Shown piece after piece: positions 1-13,500 of a DNA stretch of 64,000 nt. The DNA lies in the NCBI GenBank assembly GCA_022606425.2, contig JAHDVF020001555.1, positions 62,001-126,000 on the forward strand. The letters are read 5' to 3'. The notes beneath the pieces are model-generated. The model did no database searches and was not told the DNA's origin. It saw nothing but the letters and a program-made list of their open reading frames with translations. This DNA is from Lepidostoma basale (lineage: Eukaryota > Arthropoda > Insecta > Trichoptera > Lepidostomatidae). Position 1 is the stretch's first letter; every line of letters starts with the position of its first letter. A program made the translations under genes and the position numbers.

Positions 1-194
1 GAACACTAGCGGAACTGCCTGTTCTAACGCATACATTTGACTATAATTCTATCTCTTTCCCCGCGCGGTTTCGTCGATCTGCTCCGATGCCAGCCACACT
101 AAGAAAGCTAGTGTTCCGCTTCTCCTACATACGGACAAGACATGGCGAAATTATTGCGGCTCCACTGTTATGGTTTCGCAGCGGAGGTGTGCTA

Positions 195-400
195 CGGGCC
201 TAATGCATTATCAAATGTAACATTTGATAATTCCTTACTCAGGAGAAACATGTTATTCACACAAAATACAATAAAACTTCTAGAAAACAGATGTTTTCAT
301 TCGTAATAATTATCTAGAATGGATTTTACATCATTGTTCAAGAAACAATAAATCAAATTATAACATTATATTACCAAGTGCAATAGGGTTAATGTAATAT
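195..400 (+). repeat. Decayed hammerhead-type repeat fragment
   Basis: Shares the block around GAAACATGT, the ATAATAAAACTTCTAGAAAAC-like motif and the ACATCATTGTTCAAGAAACA end with the inverted repeats at 13250-13500, 21540-21800 and 32074-32330. The ribozyme core is degenerate here. The rest of 1-628 is AT-rich with nothing recognisable, apart from a short GGAACACTAG-type inverted motif at 1-14 and 109-118. Confidence 0.5.
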
Positions 401-628
401 GTAATATTATGATTTAATGTCTCAATAAATAAATAAATAATTACACGATCTTTTTGCAATAACTCATTACAAAAAGTTTATCATTTAATTGAAAAAAAAA
501 AAAAAATAATAAAAATATTTCAATAATGGAATATGTTATCAAAATATGACTAACTTATGTATTAAAAATGAGATAAGCTTAATGGATTAGTGTATATTAA
601 GGGGTTAAGAGTACATAAACAGTAAAGC

Positions 629-634
629 TTTATT
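629..634 (-). terminator. Poly(A) signal of the 693-1431 gene
   Basis: AATAAA on the minus strand, 59 bases beyond the TAG stop, a normal distance for a short 3' UTR. Confidence 0.6.
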
Positions 635-692
635 GTTTGTAAAGTTAGAACAAATAAATGAGAAATTAGATTATTGCATCACACAAAGCGAA

Positions 693-1431
693 CTAACCTA
701 AAGTTTTCCTAAACCTTTGCAGCACCGTCGGATTTCGCTCCAGCTCTGAGATGACGGTGCGTTCTGTCTTGAATCCTCTGACTTGAATTCCATATTTGAA
801 TTTCGAAGAGCACAGGTTCTTTATCAGGTAACTGGCGAAATTCTCCGAATACGAGACCTTTGCATTCTTGTAGCCCCGCGAAGTATCCACAAACAGGCTG
901 GGCGCACTCAGCACATCCTTCACGATCCTGTCAACGTTGGTGCCGTTCTTGTTTTGATCGAAAGTGTAGCCGGAAACATAAGAAACATGCCAGGGGTCAA
1001 TTTTGTCGGCTGAATCTTGCTGGGAACTTGGGGCACTTCTGCTCCTCTGACGGGCGAATATTTTGTTGTTTTTCGCTACGTCTAACTTTTGGAAGTCTGC
1101 CAACATGAACTTGTCACAATTTTTGATGGCCTCACGCAGACTCTGCTCGCAAAGGGACTCAAATTCTCCCGAGCTAAGATTCCCGCCGAGTTTCTCCGCG
1201 TTCTTTTCATGCTTCACGCTGTTGTGCTTCTTTGTTTTAAACAAGCTGCCGGAATGCCTGGACGACAGCTGGCTTAGACTATAGAGTAACTAGAAAAACG
1301 AAAACATTCATCAACAAGGTTAAAACTACGGTCATTGCGCTATCGCCTGTCATCGTTTTCAAATGCGAAAATGACGTAAATATTGCGAAACTCACCTGGC
1401 TGTGGGTGTTTAATGAATTCAAAGAAAACAT
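693..1431 (-). CDS. Two-exon hypothetical protein, about 210 aa
   Basis: I do not recognise this protein. The minus-strand reading frame has no ATG in its main exon (696-1289). It opens at a good splice acceptor, a pyrimidine run ending in CTAG at 1290-1300. A 106-base intron (1290-1395) with a CAG/GTGAGT donor leads to a 36-base first exon (1396-1431) starting MFSLNSLNTHSQ, in phase 0, with an in-frame stop upstream. The stop codon is TAG at 693-695. The N-terminal ~45 residues are rich in Ser, Lys and His with almost no acidic residues, which could be a mitochondrial targeting peptide or simply disordered. The C-terminal half is compact, with a WHVSYVSGY segment and a basic end (QRFRKTLG). 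No repeat overlaps it and codon usage looks host-like. It is divergent from da. Function is unknown; the exon structure is well supported. Confidence 0.8.
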
Positions 1432-2550
1432 TGTACATATGAACTGATATTTTGACTGTGTTTAGTAAGACGGCGAAATTTCACGTTCGGGAAAATTTTT
1501 ATTATTTCACGTCAAGAAAAAGACAGGCATATCAAACATGGAAAATATTAGAATAGCGACATCTACTGTCAGCGATTGAAATGAAGATTTTTATGGTTGT
1601 TGCGTCAAGTTTATTGAAGCCATGTTAATTAATGAATTTAATAAATATGGAGTTTATCAGTTATGAAAATCCAAAATGCAGCCAGACTCTAAAACTAACA
1701 TCCACCGCCAGTAATTTGCGCAATATTATTTTTAACGCATAATTGCACAGAAATATAGTATGATCGTTAAAGCAGTCATAAAGTTAGTATGCAATATTAA
1801 AATAATAATATGAGATACAATTAATCCTTATAAAAAAAATCATCATGATTATAAATTTGACAATTTGCGAAATTACGCTTAAAAGTGAATATTAAGAACT
1901 AGTGAATATTTTTTTATAATTGAAAAGTATGTTAGTAGAGGATAAGCAGTAGAAAAGGATTACGATAGAAAGATTAGTACTGCAATGATGATAAAACATT
2001 GCATTAACTAAATTAAGTGTGGCAGTGAAATAAATATGATCGCTATAAACATGATCACTCGAATAAATGTATTGAAAATCTTACAATGATAATATTAAAT
2101 GCATATTATGAAATGCAGGGAGAACAAAAGCGTTAAAAAAACGTATTGGTCAATAAAATGATTTGAACATACGAAAATCATAAATGAAGACATAATGACG
2201 ATGAAACGTATACATTAACGATGCTAATGAATCATGATATAAAGGTAGACAAAGGAATATTTTGGTGTAGCTTAACGGACAAAATTTTAAATGTCGCCAT
2301 GTTAAAAGTCCAAACAATGTATGAATGTTTTTGAGTCCGAGAGGTGAGGTCACTGATGACATGGATATATGCTAAGAATAAATTAAGAGTTAGTTGTAAA
2401 AATTGAATTGATGGAATGAATAAATGAAAAAACCACATCGATGTCTGAAAAATAGACTTATATGCAAGCCTTGCTATATTTGCTAATTGTAAAGGAGTGA
2501 AGAGAATTCAGGATAATACTGAGTCACGATCACGATAAATCCCAAAACGG
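1432..2550. other. AT-rich intergenic DNA, no feature seen
   Basis: Upstream of both the minus-strand gene and da. No ORF resembling a gene, no tandem repeat and no recognised mobile element was found. Confidence 0.4.
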
Positions 2551-3017
2551 TTAGTAACTAACTTACTAACTAACCATCACGCCGTTTCTCTGGAGGGGTA
2601 GGCAGAGAGGATTGACCGCCATAATGCTCTGTCCTGACATATCTCCTTAGCTTCCTCTACATTCGTCGATTTTTCCGACTTCAAATGTGGCCACCTTTTA
2701 GTTTTTGATTAATTTGGTCATGCCATGCATTCCTTGGTCTTCCACGGCTTTTCTTCCCACTCACACTGCTTGTATACAACATTTTAACCATTCTTCTCTC
2801 CATTTGTTCCATATGTCCAAATCATCTCTGGGATCTTTTTTTTTTAATTTTACTTATGATGCAACCATCTGCCTTACATGTCTTCCTTATTTCGTCGTTC
2901 GGTATTCTATCATATATAATTTTTCCGCACATTCTTCTCAGTGATCTCATCTCTGTGGCATTTATCCTACTTCCATCCTTATTTTACCAGCTCCAAGCTT
3001 CACTTCCATAATAACGG
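2551..3017 (-). mobile_element. T-family LINE fragment (T-B), 3' end
   Basis: The minus strand reads from the MYGSEAW region through RRMCG, GHMERM and GRPRKTW-type motifs to the C-terminus, with frameshifts, and ends in the (TTAG)n tail at 2551-2575. It is 5'-truncated. It lies upstream of da. Confidence 0.8.
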
Positions 3018-5454
<2,437 letters not shown>

Positions 5455-5990
5455 CGAACTAAACTAACTAACCATCACGCCATTTCTCCGGAGGGGCAGG
5501 CAGAGAGGATGGATCGCCACAATGCTCTGTCCTGGCATACCTCTCGGGCTTCCTCTACATTCATACATCGTACCATGCATGCACGTCGGATTATTCAGAC
5601 TTCGAATGTGGCCGCCTTTTAGTAATTGATTAATTTGGTTATGCCATGTTTTCCTCGGTCGTCCTCGGCTTCTTTTTCCACTCACGCTGCTTGTGTACAA
5701 CTTTTTAACCATTCTACTCTCATCCATTCGTTCCATATGTCCAAACAATCTCAGGGATCCTTTTTTAATTTTATCCACGATGCAGTCATCTGCCTTACAT
5801 TTCTCTCTTATTTCATAGTTCGGTATTCTATCATACAACGTTTACCCGCACATTCTTCTTAGTGAACTCATTTCTACGGCGTTTATCCTGCTTTCATCCT
5901 TCTTTTCCCAGCTCCAAGCTTCACTTCCATACATGAAGGTTGGCACTAGAACTCCATTGTTTACTGTCATCTTTGCTTCTGTGGATATAT
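5455..5990 (-). mobile_element. T-family LINE fragment (T-B)
   Basis: Minus-strand RT C-terminal coding from KMTV..NGVLVPTFMYGSEAW to the end, with the TTAG tail at 5455-5478. The 5' truncation point at about 5990 abuts a different repeat, and the same junction recurs in inverted orientation at about 36358. Confidence 0.85.
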
Positions 5991-6486
5991 TCCATAGATG
6001 TGCAATTATGAAAGATGCACTTCGCCAGTATATTTTATTTGCATTTTAAGATTGTTTCAATCTAGGTACTTAACCAACTAATATAGGTACTATTTACCGT
6101 TATTCATATTTTTACTATGGTGACCTACCTATTTGAACTCTTTATAAACATTTTCACGTGTTCGAAATATACAAATTACAACGGATCACACAAGGAATAC
6201 TGTGAACAAATTATAACAATAATGTAATGTTTTTAAATGTTTACAAGATAATACAAAAGCGGCATTTAAGTGATTCGACGTTTAAAACAAAAAATTGGTT
6301 CGTACCGTAGATTTGGTCATTTTCTAGTGACTCTAGTGTAGGCTAAATTGTTAGTTAGAAAGTTTCAATCCTGGGATTGGTTTGCAGCAATTTCTTCTAT
6401 TCTCTCTTCCATTCAGCGCCCTTGAGATGAGTAATTCATAAAAATGGCGCTCTATAAATTATCCAATTTATTATTATTATTATATT
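5991..6486 (+). repeat. Repeat with K-like 3' end and (TTA)n tail
   Basis: About 430 bases ending in the block GAGATGAGTAATTCATAAAA, a GGCGC motif and a (TTA)n tail. That 3' block recurs at 19480-19545, 35353-35430, 45594-45640 and 51520-51575. Whole-segment inverted copy: 35353-36357. Confidence 0.75.
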
Positions 6487-7150
6487 CTTCCCTGTCTTGT
6501 GCGGCTCTTTTGAAATCTGCATATGACGAGCAACGCACGTCCACCAACAGGTCCTCCAGGTACTCTCGGCGTGGGCGTCCCCTAGAGTTTGTCCCCTCGG
6601 TCATACCCTCAATTATGGCATGCAAGAGGCCCTCCTGACGTATTACATGGCCGATCCATCTTGCACGCCTTTCGGACAAGGTCCTGAGCAGGTGCCTTCC
6701 TCCTTCGATTCTTTGAAGAACCTCCTCATTCGTGATGTGGTCTCTCCAGGAAATTCCTAATAGTCTTCTATAGGACCACATCTCAAAAACTTCTAGTCTC
6801 CGTTTATCTCTTTCGGATAGGCACCATGTCTCGCAGCCGTACATCAAGATACTCCATACATAGGTCTTGATGAGGAGTATTCTCAGTTTTAAATCTATAT
6901 TATTTGATTAAATTATTTTCGACCTTTTATTAAATGCAAGCCTAGCCTGATGTATACGGCTGTCGACCTCGCTCTTAGACCGACCGTCCCATGTTATTTT
7001 ACTCCCGAGGTAGACAAACTCCTTTGTGTTCTTTAGTGGAACTCCTGACATCACTACTCTCATCTGATGTTGCGTTCGGCCTACAGTCAGCAGCTTTGTT
7101 TTGTCTTTATTTATCTTCATGTTGTAGTTATTTTGAAGAATGCTTTGCAT
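6487..7150 (-). mobile_element. E-like LINE fragment
   Basis: Minus strand, two frames. The first (6908-7150) encodes a palm/thumb segment with KTKLLTVG and FVYLGSKITWDG. The second (6487-6847) encodes MYGCETW, LGISWRDHITNEEVL, WIGHVIR and SRGRPRREYLEDL. A frameshift at about 6850-6905 separates them, so it is a dead non-LTR retrotransposon remnant. Confidence 0.8.
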
Positions 7151-7617
7151 AGTGGAGCTTGGAGTTGGCAGAAGAAAGATGAAAGTAAAATAATCGCCGT
7201 AGAAATGAGGTAACTAAGAAGATTGTGCAGAAAAACAGTGTATGATAGAATATCTAATGATGAAGTAATAAAGGAATGTAAGGCGGATGAATGCGTGATA
7301 AAAAAAAACAAGAAAGCGTCACTAAGATGATTTGGACATATTGAACGAATGGACGAGGGTAGAATGGTTAAAAAGATGTATACAAGTAGTGTGAATGGAA
7401 AAAGAAGTCGAGAAAGGTCAAGGAACTCATGGCATGACCAAATTAATCAATTACCGAAAGGCGAGCATGTTCGAAGTAGGAACAACCGACGAGCGTGCAT
7501 GTCACGATGTGTGACTGTAGAAGAGGCGCTGGAGTCATGTCAGGATAGTATTATATATTGTGGATATCCATCTACTCTGCGTAACCCTCCGGGGAAACGG
7601 CGTGACGGTTAGTTAGT
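7151..7617 (+). mobile_element. T-family LINE fragment (T-B)
   Basis: GAWSWQKKDES-type start, then RRLCRKT, GHIERMDEGRMVKK and the C-terminus, ending at the stop codon and a short TTAG tail. Contains in-frame stops. Confidence 0.8.
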
Positions 7618-7848
7618 TTTTTTTAATTTTTATAAATATTATCTATTTGGCGTGAGTTCTATTGTTATATTTTATTATTTGGTCAATATGGCCATTGTGC
7701 CGAGGAATCTGTTTCTAATAGTAAAATAATATTAATAACATTACACGGTTTTCGGAAGGGGTAGGCAGAGATGATGGACCGATGCAGCTCTTTGTTCATT
7801 CAACTTGTATTGTTTTTTCTTTGTATATTCGCTATCACTTTAGATCAG

Positions 7849-8000
7849 TGGTTCCCAAAGTGGTCCGTACGGACCCACAGGGGTCTCTGGGATCATTCAA
7901 GGGGTCCGTGGAAAATTAAAATTGATTTGGGGGTCCCTGAACAACGTCAGGGGGTCCGCGCAAGGTTTAATATAAAATAAAAAAATTGTAACACATTTTT
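7849..8000 (+). mobile_element. hAT-like MITE, left part only
   Basis: Starts CAGTGGTTCCCAAAGTGG, a typical hAT-family terminus, and carries repeated GGGGTCC motifs. The right end is missing; an R-family LINE tail follows at 8001. Confidence 0.6.
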
Positions 8001-8400
8001 ATTACTTCTTCTTCCTCAGCCTATTCACGTCCACTCCTGGACATAGGCCTCCTCCCTTCGTTTCCATGTCACTCTGTCCTGCGCAGACTGCATCCAGGTT
8101 ATTTCCGACGTGTCTGTTCAAATCATCCTTCCACCGTAGTTGCGGTCGCCCTGCACTTCTCTTTGCCGTCCACGGTCTCCAAGTGAGCAGTTTTCTTGTC
8201 CATTTTTCATCTGAGCTTCTGGCCACGTGACCTGCCCATTGCCATTTTAGAGTCGCCACCCGGTGGATGATGTCAGTGACCTTTGTTTTTTCTCTCATCG
8301 TATCGTTTATGACTCTGTCTTTTAGGCTTATTCCTAACATGGCTCTTTGGGTCACTCGTAGTTTCTCGGAACTTTGTTTGGACAATGTAACAGTTTCAAC
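8001..8400 (-). mobile_element. R-family (RTE/BovB-like) LINE fragment
   Basis: The minus strand encodes LRVTQRAMLGISLKDR, KLKWQWAGHVARSSDEKW-like and SAGRPQLRWKDDL motifs typical of the RTE C-terminus. It ends in a GAAGAAG-type tail at 8005-8015. Frameshifted near the end. Confidence 0.85.
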
Positions 8401-8719
8401 TATCTCTGTACTCCATTCACATCCTTATCGCATTATTTATTCGTTCATGTATCCAAACGAATGCAGTAATCCTTTAATATATATTTTTAATAATATTTTC
8501 TTCCTCTCTACATTCCTTACTTATTTCAGCATTTGAAATTCTGACGTACATAATTTTACCACAATAAACAGTTTTTCCTCTTTTCTATGATTAAACCACT
8601 TAGCACCTTTGTTATAACCAGCCTTCAATTATCGTTGTAAGATTTAAGACATTGCAATCGAAGATTGGACTTCCGTTGCAAGTGCCGGATATAAATTTCC
8701 AGAGGCTTTATCCAATGTA

Positions 8720-9230
8720 CTAGCTAACTCTGATATTCTCTTAATTTATCAATGAAAGTAAAAATGGCCTTTCACTATATAGTTTTAGTACAAACCCTGC
8801 AGTGGCGGTACTACCATAGAAGCCCAAAAGCCCGGTTTGCTTAAGAAATTTTGAATCAAAACCCCCAAATCTAAGAAATCGTACCCCCGCTTAAACCATC
8901 AACCCACCAAATCACCTTCCAACAATGTTCCCATCTTACGTAAGAGGAATAGGCACAAGAGCTGAACCAGAAGAGGTTTTAATTCGAAATTTTGTTACGC
9001 AAGCCGGGCTTCTGGGCTTCTATGGTAGTACCGCCACTGAAACCCTGGTGTATGGAAGTCAAGCAAGGAATTGGCAGAATTAAAAGAGTAGAAAGAATAA
9101 AAAACGTGTATATGAGAGCCCTTAGTTACTATTTTATAATGCCGGTATCGAGAAGGCTTGTAAGAGCGGAAGAAAGTATTTCGAGTGGATGGATCACTGT
9201 GTTGTTTTGGATGTATGGAACCCATGATTG
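8720..9230 (+). mobile_element. T-family fragment split by a hAT MITE
   Basis: KMAFHYIVLVQTLVYGSQARNWQN reads continuously once 8800-9047 (MITE plus one target-site copy) is skipped. Beyond about 9070 it degrades. Confidence 0.7.
8800..9039. mobile_element. hAT-like MITE, complete, 240 bp
   Basis: Terminal inverted repeats start CAGTGGCGGTACTACCATAG and match for more than 40 bases with few differences. Flanked by the 8-bp duplication AAACCCTG (8792-8799 and 9040-9047). No coding capacity. A TIR-less internal copy lies at 58098-58190. Confidence 0.92.
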
Positions 9231-9234
9231 AAGA

Positions 9235-9632
9235 ACGAAAAAACGGGAAAACGTTCAATGATAGAATATCGAACGATGAAATAAGAAAGAAATGTTAGGC
9301 AGATGACTGCATCGTGGATAAAATTAAAAAAGGATCCCCGAGATGGTTTGGACATATGGAACGAATGGATGAGAATGGTTAAAAAGTTGTACACAAGCAG
9401 CGTGAGTGGAAAAAGAAGCCGAGGACGACCGAGGAAAACATGACATGACCAAATTTAATCAATTACTAAAAGGCGGCCACATTCGAAGTCGGAATAATCG
9501 ACGTGCGTGCATGGTACGATGTATGAATGTAGAGGAAGCCCGAGAGGTATGCCAGGACAGAGCATTGTGGCGATCCATCCTCTCTGCCTATCCCTCCGGA
9601 GAAATAGCGTGATGGTTAGTTAGTTACTTCTC
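9235..9632 (+). mobile_element. T-family LINE fragment (T-B)
   Basis: RIPNDEIRKKC-type start (with a stop), GHMERMDE, GRPRKT and NNRRACMVRCMNVEEAREVC to the stop codon and TTAG tail. Broken by stops and a deletion near 9372. Confidence 0.85.
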
Positions 9633-9714
9633 ATTATATTTTGCTGGTAGATTTTTAATAATTAAACTAGTTGAGACCCGTGAAATATTCACGGAAGTAA
9701 AGATTTTCTACACT

Positions 9715-9990
9715 TTAAATGGGGAAATGGCGTGATGGTTAGTTAGTTAGTTAGTAAGTATCGAGAAGGTTTGTAGAGCGGAAGAAAGTATTTCGAGTGG
9801 ATGGATCACTATGAATGAAGAACTATTGGTAAAGAGGGTTACGATGTGAATGAAACACGGAGTCGAGGAAGACCTAAAGTATATATGGGATAATCTAATT
9901 GATTTTTAAAGGGAGTGGACGCGTGAGTTTAAAAAAATCGAATTGCGAGTTTATCACACTGCTTAAATTTTCAAATATGTCCGAGAAGTA
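9715..9990 (+). repeat. T tail plus duplicated RT fragment
   Basis: 9719-9757 is an isolated T 3' end with (TTAG)n. 9757-9812 then repeats 9144-9200 (GTATCGAGAAGG...GGATCACT), apparently another RT remnant (EELLVKRVTM). Confidence 0.6.
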
Positions 9991-10059
9991 TGTCATTCTA
10001 TAATATGGTGTCGGTCTACCTTCTGTGCATACCCCTTTGATGCGGTTAGCTAACGAATT

Positions 10060-10730
10060 CGCCATCAATCAATTATCAAACCAAATCAAATCAGTTTATT
10101 AACTCAAAAGACATTACAAACAGGAAAATGTTTAAGGCATCTATTAAGTACAGGTAAAATATTATAAAAATACAACAAAGTACCAGGAACACATTAGAGA
10201 TGATTCGACATTAGGAAGACAAAATACTTTCTAAAGTCAAGAGTATTTGGCCCCTGAACGTACCTTCACTAATATAAAAGACGTCGATCTCCGAGGAGAC
10301 CGCGTTCAGCAGACTAATTGCTCTTCCCACCGGTGTCACCAGAGGCAGATTGGTTCTGGTGGCCGGTTGGTTCTGGTGCCCGGTTGGTATATCAATCTGT
10401 GCTATCGCTGTCGGAGAAATCTATCAGGGACAAAAAGACCAACACCCTCTAGCACGGCCGAGTTCTCGAAATATCCCCAGATTAATTTAAAGAAATGGGT
10501 TATGAGATGCCCATCTCTTTGAAGCTGTAAAGAATTGGTTCCGAGCATTCCTAGAAAAAAATTCCGTGGTATATAGCCATGGATAACTACCATACTCCCT
10601 CATTTAGAGATACCTCAGATTTTTTTTCTGAACTCTCTCCAGCATAACGGAATATCTCGCCTCGTGAGGACTCCATATCACAGAACCACTTTCGAGTCTG
10701 CTCCACTAGGGCAGACTGATTATATTGATT
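10060..10730 (-). mobile_element. J-family (jockey-like) LINE, 3' half
   Basis: Minus strand. The AATCAAATCAGTTTATT tail at 10080 marks the 3' end. Coding reads toward VIWSPHEARYSVMLERV, YGSYPW and GLFVPDRFLRQ, as in the better copy at 13500-14240. Confidence 0.8.
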
Positions 10731-11096
10731 GATTGTGCCAATTTACATTTTTTTTTTAATAAATTGTATTTTTTTTTAATTGTCCGTTTGCTGTTAGTAG
10801 AATTTTACATACCTGTTTATTTTAATGATGGTTTTCTTGGAGGATAGAGCGCTGATTTCCCATCGTGGCCTCTTCACCACTGACGTCGTAAACAAGTTGT
10901 TTCTATCAAACTAAAATCCCTATAAAAATATATCCCCATCGAATCGGTCAAGAAACAATAAAAACATTTTCCTTTAAATCTCACTAAAGGCCAATCCTAG
11001 GCCTCCCAGAGGCTCTCAAACTTTTCACCCTTAATTTTTTTTACGCATATATTGATGGTGATTTAAAGATTTAAATTTTCATATTATTATATATAA

Positions 11097-11213
11097 CTAG
11101 CGAATGCATGACACGGTGTATGAATGTTGAAGCGAGCGAAGTATATCAGGAAAGAATAGTGTTGTGGTTCATTCATTCTCCCCACCCCTTCGGGGAATCG
11201 GCTTGATGGTTTA
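11097..11213 (+). mobile_element. T-family 3' terminal fragment (T-A)
   Basis: Last ~35 codons plus stop; matches the RACMTRCMNVEEARE region in altered form. Confidence 0.65.
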
Positions 11214-11264
11214 TTTTATTTATTAGTTACACTACATTTTTTTATCGTAGAAAAACATGTAATA

Positions 11265-11515
11265 TATTATTATTATTATTTTGTTGAATCGTTCTTCACA
11301 TCATGACAGCATGAGCCAAATCGATTTAAAGGGTATTATTATAGCTATCATAGTGATTCTCGTGACATGTGCTAGGTAGCTAATCTATCGCCATTTTATT
11401 GTCACGTGAATTCTACACCAGACCAAAGACAGTGTGACAATCACACTGCCCTCACCGGGAATCGAACCTTAGGGCTGACAGTCAATGCACTTACCACTCG
11501 GCCACGAGGGTCGAC
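11265..11515 (-). mobile_element. SINE-1, tRNA-derived
   Basis: Minus strand: a tRNA-like head with A box (GTGGCCGAGTGGTAAG) and a B box one base off the usual form (GGTTCGATTCC), then the CAGTGTGATTGTCACACTG hairpin, a body and the 3' end CGATTCAACAAAA followed by ATT repeats. Nearly full length. Confidence 0.85.
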
Positions 11516-11517
11516 GA

Positions 11518-11660
11518 TATTTAAACGACGTCAATAGAAGAAGACAGATGAAAACGTGACACGATCAAATCAATCAGATATTAAATATGGGTCACGTGAC
11601 GAGTCGAAGAAATCAACGTGCGTGCACGACACGATGTATGCATGTTGAGAAATCGAACAA
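11518..11660 (+). mobile_element. T-family fragment (T-A)
   Basis: Codes for a degraded NDVN...TWHDQINQILN..HVTSRRNQRACTTRCMHVE stretch; no tail. Confidence 0.6.
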
Positions 11661-11756
11661 TTACGAATCGGTAACAGTGGGCTGTCATCGGGCAAGGACG
11701 CTAACATTACTCATTAAATAATATAGACCTATCTTTCCTCAATAGGTTTATATCTT

Positions 11757-12640
11757 AAACTAACTAACTAACCATCACGCCGTCTCTCCAAAGGGGTAGG
11801 CAGAAAGAATCGACTGCCACACTTTCCTTTCCTGACATATTTCTCTCGCTACCTCAACATTCATACATCGTGTCATGCACGCGCGTCGATTTCTCTGACT
11901 CCTCACATCGCCGACATTCAATATTTGATTTATTTGATCGTGCCACGTTTTCCTCGGTGTTCCTCTATTTCTGGTTCCATTTACATCATTAACATATAAT
12001 TTTTTAACGTTTTTTCTTCATTCATTCTTTCCATATGTCCAAACCATCTTAATGATCTTTTCATTATTTTGTTCATGACACCATCATTCGCACCGCATTC
12101 ACTTCTTATATTTTCATTCGACACTCTATCATACACAGAGTATCCACACATTCGTCTAAGAGATCTCTTCTTCTTTCTTGAAGAGAGATCTTCTTTCAAT
12201 ATCCTTCTCCACTCTCCCATCCTTTGTAAACATACTTCCTGAACAAACAAATTCATCCACTTGTTCCAGATTTTCACCGTTTACACTAATGTTGCAGACT
12301 ATCATGCTTCCTTCTTTTTGAAAATCATTACCTTGGACTTATTCACATTCATCATCAAATCGTATCGCATGCATACCTCATACATACTATTCACCAGGGC
12401 TTGTAGTTCATGCTCGTTGTCTGCAAGTAGCACAGCGTCGTCCGCATACAACAAATAGCTTACTGACACACCGTTCATTTTTGTACCTGCTTCCGACCCT
12501 TTCAGCTCTTTCATACACTTGTCCATATATAGATTAAACAACCATGGAAACATTACACACCCCTGTTTGACACCTTTATTGATATCAAACCAGGCTGTAA
12601 GATCTCCATTTACTCTGACACTAGCAGTGCTTTCCGTGTA
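11757..12640 (-). mobile_element. T-family LINE fragment with RT YADD motif (T-A)
   Basis: The furthest 5' reach of T-A here. Minus strand: GVKQGCVMFPWLFNLYMDKC, then SYLLYADDAVLLAD (the RT catalytic YADD box), LMMNVNKSKVMIF. An internal deletion of the region between the INGEKLEQ and MYGSEAW segments follows, then SLRRMCG through GHMERMNEE, and the C-terminus with TTAG tail at 11757-11775. Confidence 0.88.
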
Positions 12641-13190
12641 TAGCGAAATTCTTATACATATAGGGTTTTTCATTAAGAGCGCTCGATCTTTAAAATGAAA
12701 TAAAACAACATGTCTATGTGATATTGCCACAATTTTTATTTGTATACATTCAAAATGTTATATTCAATCTAGTTTATCTGCTGACTTGTTGGTAAAGTGA
12801 TCCCCTATATGTTGAATCGGACCGGCCCGCCTCACGGTTGGGGAAGCTTGCCACCCCGCCACCCCCGAGTGCCCTAACTTCCGGACAGAGTTATGGCCCT
12901 TTGCGTTTGACGTTTATGATCCACCGTTCTCCCTACGTGTGCGCCGGTACTTTTCCGCTTACACGGGGCTGATGGTATTACGAGGCGCCGTCTGTGGATT
13001 CTCCTTATAATCCCGTTCGATCCCCCATTCGATACACTAACAATGCCATACGCCTGGATTGTGGCTTGTTTTTCTATAAACTCTTATCATATAACGAAAT
13101 TCTTATACATATACGGTTTTTCATTAAGAGCGCTCGATCTTTGAAATGAAATAAAACAACATGTCTAAATGACATTGCCACAATTTATTT
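12641..13190. repeat. About 95-bp direct repeats flanking a GC-rich insert
   Basis: 12641-12735 and 13095-13190 are near-identical (TTCTTATACATAT, TTTTTCATTAAGAGCGCTCG, ATGTCTA, TTGCCACAATTT). Between them lies about 360 bp with a GC-rich core. No ORF in the insert. It may be a small terminal-repeat element or two copies of one repeat. Confidence 0.7.
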
Positions 13191-13249
13191 ATTATTTTAA
13201 AGGACATTCAATGACATTACGTATGGAATATAATTATTATTATAAAATC

Positions 13250-13500
13250 CTTCTTATATTGTTTTGAAAGTGCATTTATTCATAATTAGTTCAAAACGTC
13301 TGTTATTTAGAAGTTTTATTATCTTTTATGAGATTGACATGTTTCGTCGTCCTAAGGAATTATTAAATGTTTGATATTGCGAAATGTGTCATTCCCATAA
13401 ATTAAAATAAAACTTCTAAAAACAGACGTTTTCATTTGTATACATTATTTAATACGGAGTTTTACATTATTGTTCAAGAAATAATAAATGAACTGTGTAT
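13250..13500. repeat. Hammerhead-type inverted repeat, decayed
   Basis: The arms AACGTCTG...AGAAGTTTTATTAT and ATAAAACTTCTAAAAACAGACG are inverted copies around a GACATGTTTCG block (minus-strand hammerhead remnant near 13340-13375). Ends with the ATTGTTCAAGAAA motif. Confidence 0.65.

Noticed and set aside
693..1244. Start of the minus-strand gene at 1244
   Set aside because: That codon is TTG, not ATG; the frame extends to a splice acceptor at 1290 and an ATG exon upstream.
12641..13190. Full LTR retrotransposon
   Set aside because: No TG..CA ends, no primer-binding site or polypurine tract, and no gag/pol between the repeats.
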